64,000 nt of DNA from Pseudo-nitzschia pungens (lineage: Eukaryota > Bacillariophyta > Bacillariophyceae > Bacillariales > Bacillariaceae). Positions within the stretch are counted from its first letter, which is position 1; each line of letters begins with the position of its first letter. A model generated the notes under the pieces. The model saw nothing but the letters and a program-made list of their open reading frames with translations. It ran no database searches and had not been told where the DNA came from. The stretch covers positions 4,809,001 through 4,873,000 of the forward strand of contig CM074758.1 of NCBI GenBank assembly GCA_037355855.1. Reading direction: 5' to 3'. Position numbers and translations under genes: made by a program. Positions 32,101 to 43,095 of the stretch are shown in pieces.

Positions 32101-32705
32101 GCGTGACAGTTATCAGACGTAGTTGAAATCACTTTTGATTTTAAATCTTAAACATAAGCCTGTATCAATAATGAACCGTACAATGCACTTCAAAATGCAA
32201 AATAATGCACCGCACAATGCACTTCAAAATGCAAAATAATGCACCATACAATGCACTTCAAAATGCACCATATTGCACCGTACAATTCAACGAAAAATGC
32301 ATTGTAAAATGTACCATATAATGCAACGTACATTTAGTAGTGACTGGTAATTTTAGTAGTTGATCTATCCTCAGTTGATTCTAGGCTAGTCCTTAGATGA
32401 ATCTACTAATAGCACCATGTACTAGTAATAGTAGTAGTAGTGAGGACTGGTGGTTGTTGAAGTAGTAAATCTATCCTCAGTTGATTCTAGGCTACTCTCC
32501 AGCCAAATCAACTACTAATAGCACCCTCTAATATTAATAGAAGTAGACAAATCAACTACTAAAAGCACCCTCTACTATTAGTTGTAGTGACTGCCCTCTA
32601 ATATTAGTTGTAGTGACTGGTGGTTGTAGTAGTTGATCTATCCTCAGTTGATTCTAGGCTAGTCCTCAGATGAATCTACTATAGCACCCTATTCTAGTAC
32701 TAGTT
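32101..32705. repeat. ATGCAC repeat followed by the hairpin satellite (second locus)
   Basis: 32115-32335 matches the ATGCAC family of 16.5-16.95 kb. 32336-32705 holds about four units of the ~103-base satellite of 14507-16490, the last ones truncated. Confidence 0.88.
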
Positions 32706-34195
32706 GTAGCTAAGACTTGGGGTATGTAAATCTGGTACTAATCCTACTACTGGAAGGGCCTAGCATTTTGTCTAGCATCCTGTTTAGTATCGCCTTTTCA
32801 GATCTACAGTTCCGTCCTTATCTTAGCACCCTGTATCTCTTATAATCTAGGGGTGTGTGAAGACTTGGGGTATGTAGATCTGGTACAAATCCTACTGGAA
32901 AGGCCTAGCATTTTGTCTAGCATCCTGTTCAGTATCGCCTTTTCAGATCTTCAGTTCCGTTCTTATCTTAGCATCCAATATATCTTATAATTTAGGGCTG
33001 TTAAGACTTGGGGTATGTGGATCTGGTACAAATCCTACTGGAAGGGCCTAGCATCATTCTGTCTAGCATCCTGTTTAGTATCACCTTTTCAGATCTTCAG
33101 TTCCATTCTTATCTTAGCATGAAATATATCTTATTATTTAGGGCTGTTAAGAGTTAGGGTGTGTAGATCTGGTACAAATCCTACTGGAAAGGCCTAGCAT
33201 TCTGTCTAGCATCCTGTTTCTTAGTATCGCCTTTTCAGGTCTACAGTTCCGTTCTTATCTTACATCCAATATACCTTATTATTTAGGGCTGTTAAGAGTT
33301 AGGGTGTGTAGATCTGGTACAAATCCTACTGGAAAGGCCTAGCATCCTATCTAGCATCCTGTTTAGTATCGCCTTTTTGGTTCTTCAGTTCCGTTCTTAT
33401 CTTAGCATGAAATATATCTTATAATTTAGGACTGCTAAAAGTTGGGGTATGTAGATCTGGTACAAATCCTACTACTGGAAGGGCCTAGTATTCTGTCTAG
33501 CATCCTGTTTAGTATCGCCTTTTCAGATCTACAGTTCCGTCCTTATCTTAGCATCCAATATATCTTATAATTTAGGGCTGTTAAGACTTGGGGTATGTAG
33601 ATCTGGTACAAATCCTACTGGAAGTGCCTAGCATCCTATCTAGCATCCTGTTCAGTATCGCCTTTTCAGATCTTCAGTTCCGTTCTTATCTTAGCATGAA
33701 ATATATCTTATTATTTAGGGCTGTTAAGAGTTAGGGTGTGTAGATCTGGTACAAATCCTACTGGAAAGGCCTAGCATTCTGTCTAGCATCCTATTTAGTA
33801 TCGCCTTTTTGGTTCTTCAGTTCCGTTCTTATCTTAGCATCCAATATATCTTATAATTTAGGACTGCTAAAAGTTGGGGTATGTGGATCTGGTACAAATC
33901 CTACTGGAAGGGCCTAGCATCCTATCTAGCATCCTGTTTAGTATCGCCTTTTCAGATCTTCAGTTCCGTTCTTATCTTAGCCCACTGTATCTCTAATAAT
34001 ATAGGGCTGTTAAGACTTGGGGTATGTAGATCTGGTACAAATCCTACTGGAAGGGCCTAGCATCCTATCTAGCATCCTGTTTAGTATTGCCTTTTTGGTT
34101 CTACAGTTCCGTTCTTATCCTAGCCCTCTAATAATATAGGGCTGCTACTAAGAGTTGGGGTATGTATATCTGGTACTAATCCTACGTGAGGGGCC
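32706..34195. repeat. ~144-base satellite, about ten copies
   Basis: ATCTGGTAC(A/T)AATCCTAC recurs at about 32725, 32878, 33020, 33167, 33310, 33454, 33600, 33742, 33888, 34030 and 34168, a spacing of 138-153. Each unit also has CTAGCATCCTGTTTAGTATC and CAGTTCCGTTCTTATC. Units differ by small indels and by TCAGATCT versus TTGGTTCT variants. Confidence 0.95.
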
Positions 34196-34265
34196 TAATG
34201 AGCGATTCCCGAAACTAATATGCACATGTAATATTACATTATTCGTGACGTGGCACACATATTAC
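34196..34265. repeat. isolated Harbinger left-end fragment
   Basis: 34201-34265 matches the first 65 bases of the Harbinger element at 11338-11402 (GAGCGATTCCCGAAACTAAT ...) by eye, preceded by AAT. No matching right end was found nearby; 34266-34310 forms an imperfect palindrome with GTGACGTGGCACACAT. Confidence 0.8.
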
Positions 34266-34644
34266 ACATATTATTATGTGTCATGTCACACAGATATACC
34301 AGACGATCAACATTTTCTTTTCACTTTCTGACACGTTAATCCAAAACTACATGACTGAATCCAAAACTACATGACTGAATAATATGCGTTAATAAATAAA
34401 TTATTACAAGCAATCCCCGAAAAGGACGTTACGGACATTTACAACTCCACACGCTTACCGGAGGCGCCAATTCCCTCATATCTCAAGTCCCGGTCACTCT
34501 CATTCCCAGTCCCAGTCCCAGTCCCAGTCCCAGTCCCAGTCCCAGTCCCAGTCCATATTCAATAATCTTAGGCTCATTTCATTCAATAGTCTTCCGAAGC
34601 ATATCATACGTGCATATCGTAAGATTTTTATGTCACGTCCAAAC
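34266..34644. other. short intergenic stretch with a (TCCCAG)n tract
   Basis: TCCCAG hexamers run 34504-34553. CCAAAACTACATGACTGAAT is duplicated at 34342-34380. No gene is seen. Confidence 0.8.
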
Positions 34645-35480
34645 ACCGACAAGGTTGCTGTCCTTACATGTTCAGTTTAACTCCGATTTGAATACCTTGA
34701 TACTTACATCCTGCTCTTCTTGAGCAGCTCCCTGTAGAACTACAAGCCTAAGATCTAATTGACTGAGCCCACAAGAGGTAGTTAGAATAGATCTGGTTGA
34801 TCGTCCATCGATCGGCCGCAGTGGTGAATCCGAGACTATCGATAGAACAGACCGGCACCTCAACCGGTTTGCATGCCTTTGCTCCTGCTGTATATCTCCA
34901 AGCTTGCCTTAGGATCTATCAGCTTAAAACCAGTTTCAGCTGCATTTTAACAGATTCACAGTCGCAAGCTTATTGTAAGCTTGCAAAGCTGGAGATCTAC
35001 AAGCAAACAACACGAAAGACAAGAACAACAACGACGACGACGAAAAGACGAAACGACGCTGTTGCAGTTATAATTCTATACTGGACCGGCAAGCTCCCTG
35101 TTGCAAAGCCGTTCCAAGTAATAGTGTTCTCCTTGTTATCACGGATAAAACGGTACAAACGGCGTCTCCAAACTCCAAGAATTGACGGAGAAAGAATTTT
35201 TCTTAATTCTTACTGCTGCTGCACCCGTCTCTTTCGTCACGACACGACATACCCCTGTCATTGCTGATTCGGCGCTTTTGGAATCAATACGGCGCCTTTT
35301 GCGGATACGGCGCTTTTGGAATCAATACGGCGCTTCCCGCGACAACGGTGTTTCGAACGACAACGGCGTTTCAGAGAACCACAACGGCGTTTTCGAACCA
35401 CAACGGCGTTTTCGAACGATACGGAGTTTCGCAAGTGATTCAGCAATATATAACCTCCACTGGATCTCCGAGTACAGCTG
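34645..35480 (+). repeat. Copia-family LTR, 5'-truncated, upstream of the LRR gene
   Basis: From CGACAAGGTTGCTGTCC onward this matches the LTR at 48449-49260 with scattered differences: CCTGCTC...GAGCAGCTCCCTG, GACTATCGATAGAACAGA, GCAAGCTTATTGTAAGCTTGC, GACGGAGAAAGAATTTTT, then GTGTTTCGAACGACAACGG units. The first ~185 bases of the LTR are absent, and the right boundary is approximate because similarity fades after TATATAACCTCC. No internal Copia sequence follows, so this is a solo or truncated LTR. Confidence 0.85.
35447..35453 (+). promoter_or_regulatory. TATATAA box inside the LTR, upstream of the LRR gene
   Basis: TATATAA lies 75 bases before the chosen start ATG (35528). The homologous position in the other LTR reads ACATAA. 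A start site ~30 bases downstream would give a leader of about 45 bases. Functional use is inferred. Confidence 0.45.
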
Positions 35481-35527
35481 TAATTATTACGGCGATCACG
35501 CCAGGACAAGCAAGTGACACAGACACG

Positions 35528-38500
35528 ATGCAAGAATCGGGTCCAATTGACGATTCGTCTCCACAGGTAGGTGTCAAGGACATAGCAAATGACTCTGAAT
35601 TGCTCAGTGACCGACACTTCAAAGAGACGAATGAGATTGATCTAGATTCCAAACCCAACAACAGCGTCGAGAGTTTCGAAGACGAGGATGATAAGAACTG
35701 TGAGGCATGGTCTGGTGAAAATGCATTGGAACTGACCATGGGAAACTTGGAGCAGTGGTCTGACCACAGAGGCGCCGCAGAGATGTCAATTACCAATGCA
35801 AACCAAAAAATTTGCAACAGCTCAGTGACTTCGAAAGGGAGCGAAGGGAAGGCACTTTGGCTTCCCAATCTGTTCACAGGTGGATCAGCATCTAGTGCCA
35901 AGGAGCATGGAGGGGGCGTCAAAGCTCTCTCCCTGGGATCCTCGCTCCGGTCCTCTTTCGACTCCTCTTCCCAAGGTAACAAAGCACTCTCCATGGGATC
36001 CTCTTTGCAGTGCTCATTCCACTCCTCTTCCCAGAACAGCCAAGAAAGCGAAACTTTCACAATGAATTTCAAGACTTACCCACAGGACTCCTATTCGTTT
36101 TTGTCCCTCTATGGGCCCTTTGACCAACCGAAACTCTTTGGTATTGGAATTCTGGTTTGCTGCTTTCAACTGTCACTTGTTGGTATGATGTTACTCAGTG
36201 TCCTTCACCCACATTGGGGTACAAGACAAGATGACAATCCAGACAGTGGTGTGCTTGCAAGAATTGTTGCTGCAAATGCAAATCCAGTTGTACAAGCAAC
36301 ACAGTTCATAGCTATTTTGACCTATGTTTTGTTTGCAGATGCATCTATTCTGGACATGACTCATGCAGTTGAAGCATTCCCCAAGTTCTCCAAAGTAGCC
36401 AATGGTGACAAAGTTGGATGCATGGTATTTTCTTGCATGCTTCGTTTCCTTCAAGGTTTTTTGGCAATGGTTGCAGCGTTCCTTCTCATAATAACATCTG
36501 AAACTGCAGTTGATATTGTCCTCAACTTTTCAGCCGTGGTAAGTGTGAGATTGTGATTTCAGTGAACACCAGAATGCAATCAGAATACAGTCAGTGTTTC
36601 ACAGTGCTATTTTGTGTTCTTTATTTTGTTGACTCTCTCTGTTTGTTTCCCTTGTTGAAAAGAATTTCATAAGCAGCTTGGACAATGTGGCCTTTGAAAT
36701 GGCCTTGACTGGGAAGTATGGTGAAAAAATTGAACAGGAAGCAAAAAGAATCACCAAACTTCAACTCCCACCTTGCATCTTTCGTCATAAAAATACTAGA
36801 TTCCAGTTCACTCTGGCAACTTTAGGTGCTATTTTTCTGGCAGCTATTAGTGGAATCATTTTTGCCCAATCGAACCCAAGTATCTGGCGTACCACTCTTT
36901 TGAGGGTTGAATTTCAGACTACAGAACTCCAACCTTACAGTGGATGTTATGAACAGATGAATAAAGGTCAATTACTACAATTGGATCTACACATGAGAGA
37001 TGTCTATGCTCTGAAAGGTGAAAACTACAGAGGAAGGTTCCAGTATTGCACTGAGGAACGTCATTGGATATTATCCACCAACAGTACTGACGCATGCAGT
37101 GACGATGCAAAACAGGATGAGCTTGCAATATCATCAAAGACTGATTCATTTGATATATTGACTGCCTTTGATGAGACATGGTACAGTGCTTCTGGTGCAC
37201 CTGTCAATCTGTATGTAATTGAGTTGGAGGAAAAGCACGAAGGGGATTGTAGCTTGCTTGATAATGGAGTCTGCAATGCAGATTTCAACAATATGGAATT
37301 GGCATATGATGGTGGAGATTGCTGCTCTGCTACATGTTCTCATCCTGTCTGTGGGATTGATGCCATCATAGAAGCTTTTGGTGTGTCAACAAATGTAACT
37401 GGCAATGGATTTCCAAATTGCAAAGATCCAAGCATGGTTCCCATTACCATCCATATTGGCAACTTCAATGAGTCAGAAAAAGTACCATTATATTACGAAG
37501 AAGGCAATCCAGTTGACAATCCCTATCTTATTCTTGAATGTGAAGGCAAAATTGTTTTATCACTTTCCATCAGTGCAGACATGACCAATGGTACTGAGAA
37601 AGTTCTTGTCAATGATCGAGCTAATTGTGATCTGACAGTTAAGAGTCATACTGTGATAACCAATACCATCTGGTATTTTGACTATTCCATTTACGTGGCA
37701 GAAACTTCCGCAGCTGATAGGAAGATTCTTGACGGTTACAGTGGTGATAACACAAGTGTAGGGTTCAAAGCGATTCCTGACTGCATGATGCAGAAGCTTT
37801 CTGATCATGCTGACATATTTGAATTGTACAATGATGTCCATGCAAAGCAAGCTCTTTACTGGATTGTTGACGACAACTCAGGGAATACAGATTGTCATGA
37901 TGAATACTTCACAGAGAGATTTGGATTGAGTCTATTGAACTTCAGTGCCCCAGTGAAAGGCAATGGACAATCATGGATTAATTCCAATCCAACTTGTCTC
38001 TGGTATGCAACAGTTTGCAAAGATTTAGCTCCAACCGAGCTGGATTTGAACCAATTACAACTTTCTGGAACCATTCCAAAATTTATATACTTTCTACAAT
38101 CATTTTCCAGATTGAAGTTTGGTCAGTTGAGATACAAAGCATATTTTCCTGAAAAATCTGCCTCACATTTCCGCAAGCTCATTAGCTCATTGGTAATCTT
38201 GTCTTCTCTTGTAGGTGATAATGATTTGACTGGAAGCATTCCTTCTGAGATAAGCTTGTTACGAAACTTGACGCATCTTTATTTCTGTAAGTGCTCAAGG
38301 CAGATAACCCACTTGCAGAAGGTGTGACAGAGTGTTTGTTTATCATTGCTGATGTATTTGCTATTGAGTTGGTAATGTATCTAACATGTTTGGTGAATGA
38401 TTTTCTTTGTGTTTTGTTTTGGTATGAGGTTGCAGATGGTAACAGTTTAACTGGAAGCATTCCTCCCGAGATTGGCTTGTTGACAAGGTTGGCAGGTCTT

Positions 38501-41500
38501 GATTTGTGTGAGTGCCAACAGTGGAATCATGGTTGGATGTGTGAAGGATTGCGTGGTTGTGAGCGTCATGTATGTTGATGCAACTAATATGTAGTGCGAA
38601 TGGTGTTTTTTTTTATGATTTTATCCGTGGTTCACAAGTTGATAATGGTTTGACTGGAACCATTCCTACTGAGATTGGGTTGTTGACAAGCTTAACAGAC
38701 CTTCAGTTGGGTGAGTGCACATAATGCAATATTGATTGGAAGTTTTCATGATTGTGTACTTGTGTCTGTTGATGTATTTGTTATTGATTTGGTGATATAA
38801 TTAATATGTATTGCAAATGATTGTTTTGTGCTGTTTTTGTGTGTGATTGCAGCTGTCAATGACTTGACTGGAACCATTCCTTCTGAGATTGGGTTGTTGA
38901 CAAGGTTAACTGATTTTGAGTTAGGTGAGTGCAAATAACGCAAACATTATTGTTTGTTTGTGACTGAGGATGTCTGTGTTTTTGATTTGGTGATGTATCT
39001 AATTTATGTTGTGAATGATGGTAATGTGTTGTTTTGGGTATGTGGTTGTAGATAATGATAGTATAACTGGAAGCATTCCTACTGAGATTGGTTTGTTGAC
39101 GCGCTTGACAGATATTGAGGTGGGTGAGTGCCAATAATTGTTAATGGAAACACGATTGGAGTTTTTTATGATTGTATGTTTGTGACTGTTGATGTGTGTG
39201 TTGTTGATTTGGTGATAGAACTACTATGTATTGCTAATCGTGGTTTTGTGTTTTGTTTTGCTGTATGGTTGCAGCTATCAATGACTTGATTGGAAGCATT
39301 CCTACTGAGATTTGGTTTTTGACAACCTTGACAAATTTTGGTTTGTGTGAGTGCACGTGGGGGAATCATGATTGGAGGTGTTCATGTTTTTATTTGTGAC
39401 CGTTGATGTATGTCTTGTTGATTAGGTGGTGTATATAACATGTGTTTCGAACGATTGTTTCCCGTTCTGGTTTTAATTGTGTTTCCAGTTTCTACTACTA
39501 TGACTGGAATCATTCCTACCGAGATCGGTTTGTTGACAAGCTTGACAGGACTTTATTTTTGTGAGTGCATATGTCGGAAACATGATTGGAGGTTTTCATG
39601 ATTGTTTTTGTTTGTGACTTTTGGATGTAGGTTCTATAGATTTGGTGGTCTATCTAACATGTATTGCAAATGATTGTTTTGTTGTGTGTTTTGGTTTTTG
39701 GTTGCAGTTGACAATGACTTGACTGGAAGCATTCCTTCTGAGATTGGGTCGTTGACAAGCTTGACAGAGCTTTATTTGTGTGAGTGCACGTGTTGGAAAC
39801 ATGGCTAGATACATGAACAATTTTATATTTGTGACTGTTGTTGTATGTGTTACTCATTTGCTGATATAACCAAGATGAACTGCAAATGGTTTCATGTTCT
39901 GACTTAATTCGTTGTTGCAGCTAATAATTGGTTTACAGGGAGCATTCCTACAGAGATTGGTTTGTTGACACGCTTGACAGGTCTTTATTTGCGTGAGTGC
40001 ACATGTTGGAAACATTACTGGAGGTTTCGTGATTTTTTGTTTGTGATTATTTATGTGTTTGTTATTGAGTTGGTGATGTATCTAACATATGTGGTGAATG
40101 ATTGTTTCATGTTTTGTTTTGGTATGAGGTTTCAGATGGTAATAGTTTGACTGGAAGCATTCCTACTGAGATTGGGTTGTTGACAGGCTTGACACGGCTT
40201 ACGTTTTGTGAGTGCATTTGTTGGAAATATGACTGGAGGTTTTGGTGTTTTGGACTGTTGATCTATGTGTTGCTGATTTGATCAAATAGCTAATATGTAT
40301 TGCAAATGATTGTTTTGTGGTTTATTTCGTTGTTTGGTTCAAGATGGAAATAGCTTGACTGGAAGCATTCCTACTGAGATTGGTTTGTTGACAAGCTTAA
40401 CGGGTCTTGAGCTATGTGAGTCCACATTTTGGAAACATGACATTACAGACATCATGGAACTAGTGAATGATTGGTTATTTGTGACTGCTAATGTGTGCGT
40501 TGTTGATTTGGTGATGTATCTAATATGTGTTGTAAATTATGGTTTCCTGTTATGGTTTTGTTTGTGTTTGCAGATAATAATGCTTTGACTGGCATCATTC
40601 CAACTGAGATTGGGTTGTCCACAAGCTTGACAGGTCTTTATTTGTGTGAGTGCCATAAGTGGAAACATAGTTGGAGAAAGGATTGATTGAATTTTTGTAA
40701 CTGTTGATGTATGTGATGTTGATTTGGTCACATATCATTGTTTGTGACTCTCAATGCATGTGTTATTTGATTCGTTTATGTGTCTAATACATATTGGGAA
40801 TGGTGGTTTCCTGTTCTTTTGTTCTTTGTGGTTTTAGTTCATAACACGTTGAGCGGAACACTTCCCTCTGAGATTAGCCTGTTACTAAATTTGCACTACG
40901 TTGTTTTGTGTGAGTGCACATGTTAAAATAGTGGCTAGATGTGCGAATTGTTGTTTGTTTGTATCTGTCAACGAATTATTGATTTTGTCATGTGTCTCAA
41001 ACATGTTGTGAATGATGATTTCCTCTCCTTTTGTTGTGGTTGAAGCTGATAACACTTTGAGTGGAACACTTGCCACTGAGATTGGTTTGTTGACAAGCTT
41101 GACAGGTCTTCATTTGTGTGAGTGAAGTCGTCAGAAAAATGATTGGAGGTTTTAATGATTTTTCATTTGTGACTGTTGACGAGTCTTATTGCTTAGATGG
41201 TGTATACAATTTGTTGTGAACGATGGTTTCTTATTCTGATTTTATTCATGTTTGCAGCTGTGAATGATTTGACTGGAAGCATTCCTTCTGAGATTGGTTT
41301 GTTGACACACTTGAAAGATCTTGAGTTGGGTGAGTGCAAAGAATGGAAACACGATTCTAGGTATTCATGATTGTATGTTTTTGACTGTTGTTAATTCTTT
41401 TATTGATTTCTTGACGTTTCAAATAATATGTATTATGAATGATGATTTTGTTATTTGTTTTTGTTTGTGGGCATAGCTGACAATGGTTTGGCTGGAAGTA

Positions 41501-42168
41501 TTCCTACTGAGATCGGTTTGTTGTCAAGCTTGACAGGTCTTGGTTTTGGTGAGTGCACATGCTGGAATCATGAATGGAGGTTTTCATGATTTTATGTTTG
41601 TGACTGTTGATGGTGTGTGTTATTGAGTTGGTGAGAGAACTTATATGTATTGCCAATGGTGGTTTCGTTTTATGTTTGTGTCTCTATTTGCAGATGGTAA
41701 TAGCTTGACTGGAAACATTCCATCCGAAATCGGGTTGTTGACTTGCTTGAAAGATCTTGAGTTATGTGAGTGTAGGTGTTGGAAACATAGTTAGATAAGT
41801 GAAGTTGTGCTTGTGACTGCTGATGCCTCTGTTTTTGATTTGGTGACATATCTAATCTGTCTCTCCACCAACGCTTTCTTTTTTTTATTTTTTATTGCCA
41901 TAGCTGACAATGTCTTGATTGGAAGCATTCCTTCTGAGTTCGGGTCATTAACAAATCTGGAATTTCTTGGTTGGTGTGAGTGCCACTCATGGAAACATGA
42001 TTAAATAGCAATGTCAATGAATGTGTTGTGATGTGTCTTACAACTGTTTTGTACAATTATTTTGTTTTCTGTTTCTCTTTGTCTGTGCAGCTGGCAATGC
42101 TTTTACTGGAAGCATCCCTTCTGAGATCAGTTTCTTGAAAAGTTTGCATCAAAATAATATTTACTTGG
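35528..42168 (+). CDS. multi-pass membrane protein with LNR-like module and exon-per-repeat LRR domain, 3'-truncated
   Basis: Likely a cell-surface receptor or adhesion protein. Exon 1 (35528-36538; ATG with A at -3) encodes an acidic cytosolic segment with a duplicated KALS(L/M)GSSL...SSSQ unit and three membrane spans (about residues 201-225, 259-281, 297-324). Exon 2 (36663-38121) adds a span (384-406), an LNR/Notch-like motif (NGVCNADFNN...YDGGDCCSATC; one usual Cys replaced), and an LRR cap with PTCLWYATVC. Then come 18 exons of exactly 72 nt, starting at 38215, 38436, 38639, 38853, 39052, 39275, 39489, 39708, 39921, 40136, 40344, 40574, 40838, 41046, 41258, 41477, 41694 and 41904, plus one of 78 nt (42091-42168). 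Each encodes one LRR close to NxLTGSIPTEIGLLTSLTxL. The exon boundaries in the LRR part split codons after base 1; donors are mostly GTGAGTGC. All exons are open, giving at least 1,281 residues. After 42168 a donor GTAAGT follows, then Copia LTR sequence from ~42245, so the 3' end is lost or moved. Confidence 0.88.
38215..42168 (+). repeat. tandem array of ~215-base exon-intron modules
   Basis: Nineteen modules, each one LRR exon plus one intron, with start-to-start distances of 187-264 (mostly 203-223). Introns resemble each other as well as exons: after GTGAGTGC many share TGGAAACATGATTGGAGG, TTTGTGACTGTTGATG, TTGATTTGGTGATGTATCTA and end in TTTGCAG or TTGCAG. This supports expansion by duplication of whole exon-intron units. 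Confidence 0.9.
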
Positions 42169-42244
42169 GTAAGTCGGGGTTTTGCTGAATCACCGGAGTA
42201 TTCAAATCATTGAGATGCATCTGGAGTGGTCGGAAATAGAAAAA

Positions 42245-42540
42245 CTTAAATTGTAACCAAAATCGGTTGCCGTTTGACAAATCCCTAACCCTACATATAT
42301 TTGGTTCATGTTTACATACGGTACGCACATCACACTGCGCGAAAAAGAAAACAAAGAATTTTCTACTGGGTTCACAGTATAAAACATAAGCAGCAGCAAC
42401 AACAACACCCGGTAGAATTAACAAAACAGCAACGTCGATTTCCTGACAAGTTTGCTGTCCTTACATCTTTAGTTTAACTCCGATTTAAATACCTTGATAC
42501 TTACATCCTGCTCCTTGAGCAATAATTATATACTTATTTA
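42245..42540 (+). repeat. diverged Copia LTR fragment, plus orientation
   Basis: TTAAATTGTAACCAAAATCGG through GAATTTTCTACTGGGTTCAC to CCTGCTCCTTGAGCA corresponds to the first ~290 bases of the LTR at 48264, with more mismatches than other copies. It ends where an inverted LTR piece begins. Confidence 0.85.
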
Positions 42541-42562
42541 AATAGGAAACTTATTGTTAAAA

Positions 42563-43045
42563 TGTAGCTGAAACTGGGTTTAAGCTGATAGGTCCTAAGG
42601 CAAGCTTGGAGATATACAGCAAGAGCAATGGTATGCAGACCGGTTGAGGTGCCGATCTGTTCTATCGATAGTCTCGGATTTACCACTACGGCTGACCGTG
42701 AAATCAACCAGATCTATTCTAACTACCTGTGGGCTCAGTCAGTTAGATCTTAGGCTTGTAGTTCTACAGGGAGCTGCTCAAGGAGCAGGATGTAAGTATG
42801 AAGGTATTCAAATCAGAGTTAAACTAAAGATGTGAGGACAACAACCTTGTCGGGAATTCGACGTTGCTGTCTTGTTAATTCTACTGGGTGTTTGCTGCTG
42901 CTGCTTGTGTGTTCTTGTACTGTGAACCCAGTAGAAAATTATTTATTTTCTTTTCGCGCAGTGTGTGAGCGTTCATATGTAATGTATGTAGGGTTAAGGG
43001 TTTGTCAAACGTCAACCAATTTTGGTTACAATTTAACACTCCCCA
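42563..43045 (-). repeat. Copia LTR, first ~480 bases, minus orientation
   Basis: Read on minus from 43045 (TGTTAAATTGTAACC) this matches 48264-48750. It directly follows the purine-rich GATGGGGAG at the 3' end of the minus-strand Copia pol, so it is that element's 3' LTR, cut short at its left. Confidence 0.9.
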
Positions 43046-43095
43046 TCTGTTCCTTGGTTTTGCCATGTTCAATCTACCAACAGAAGGTGATGTCA

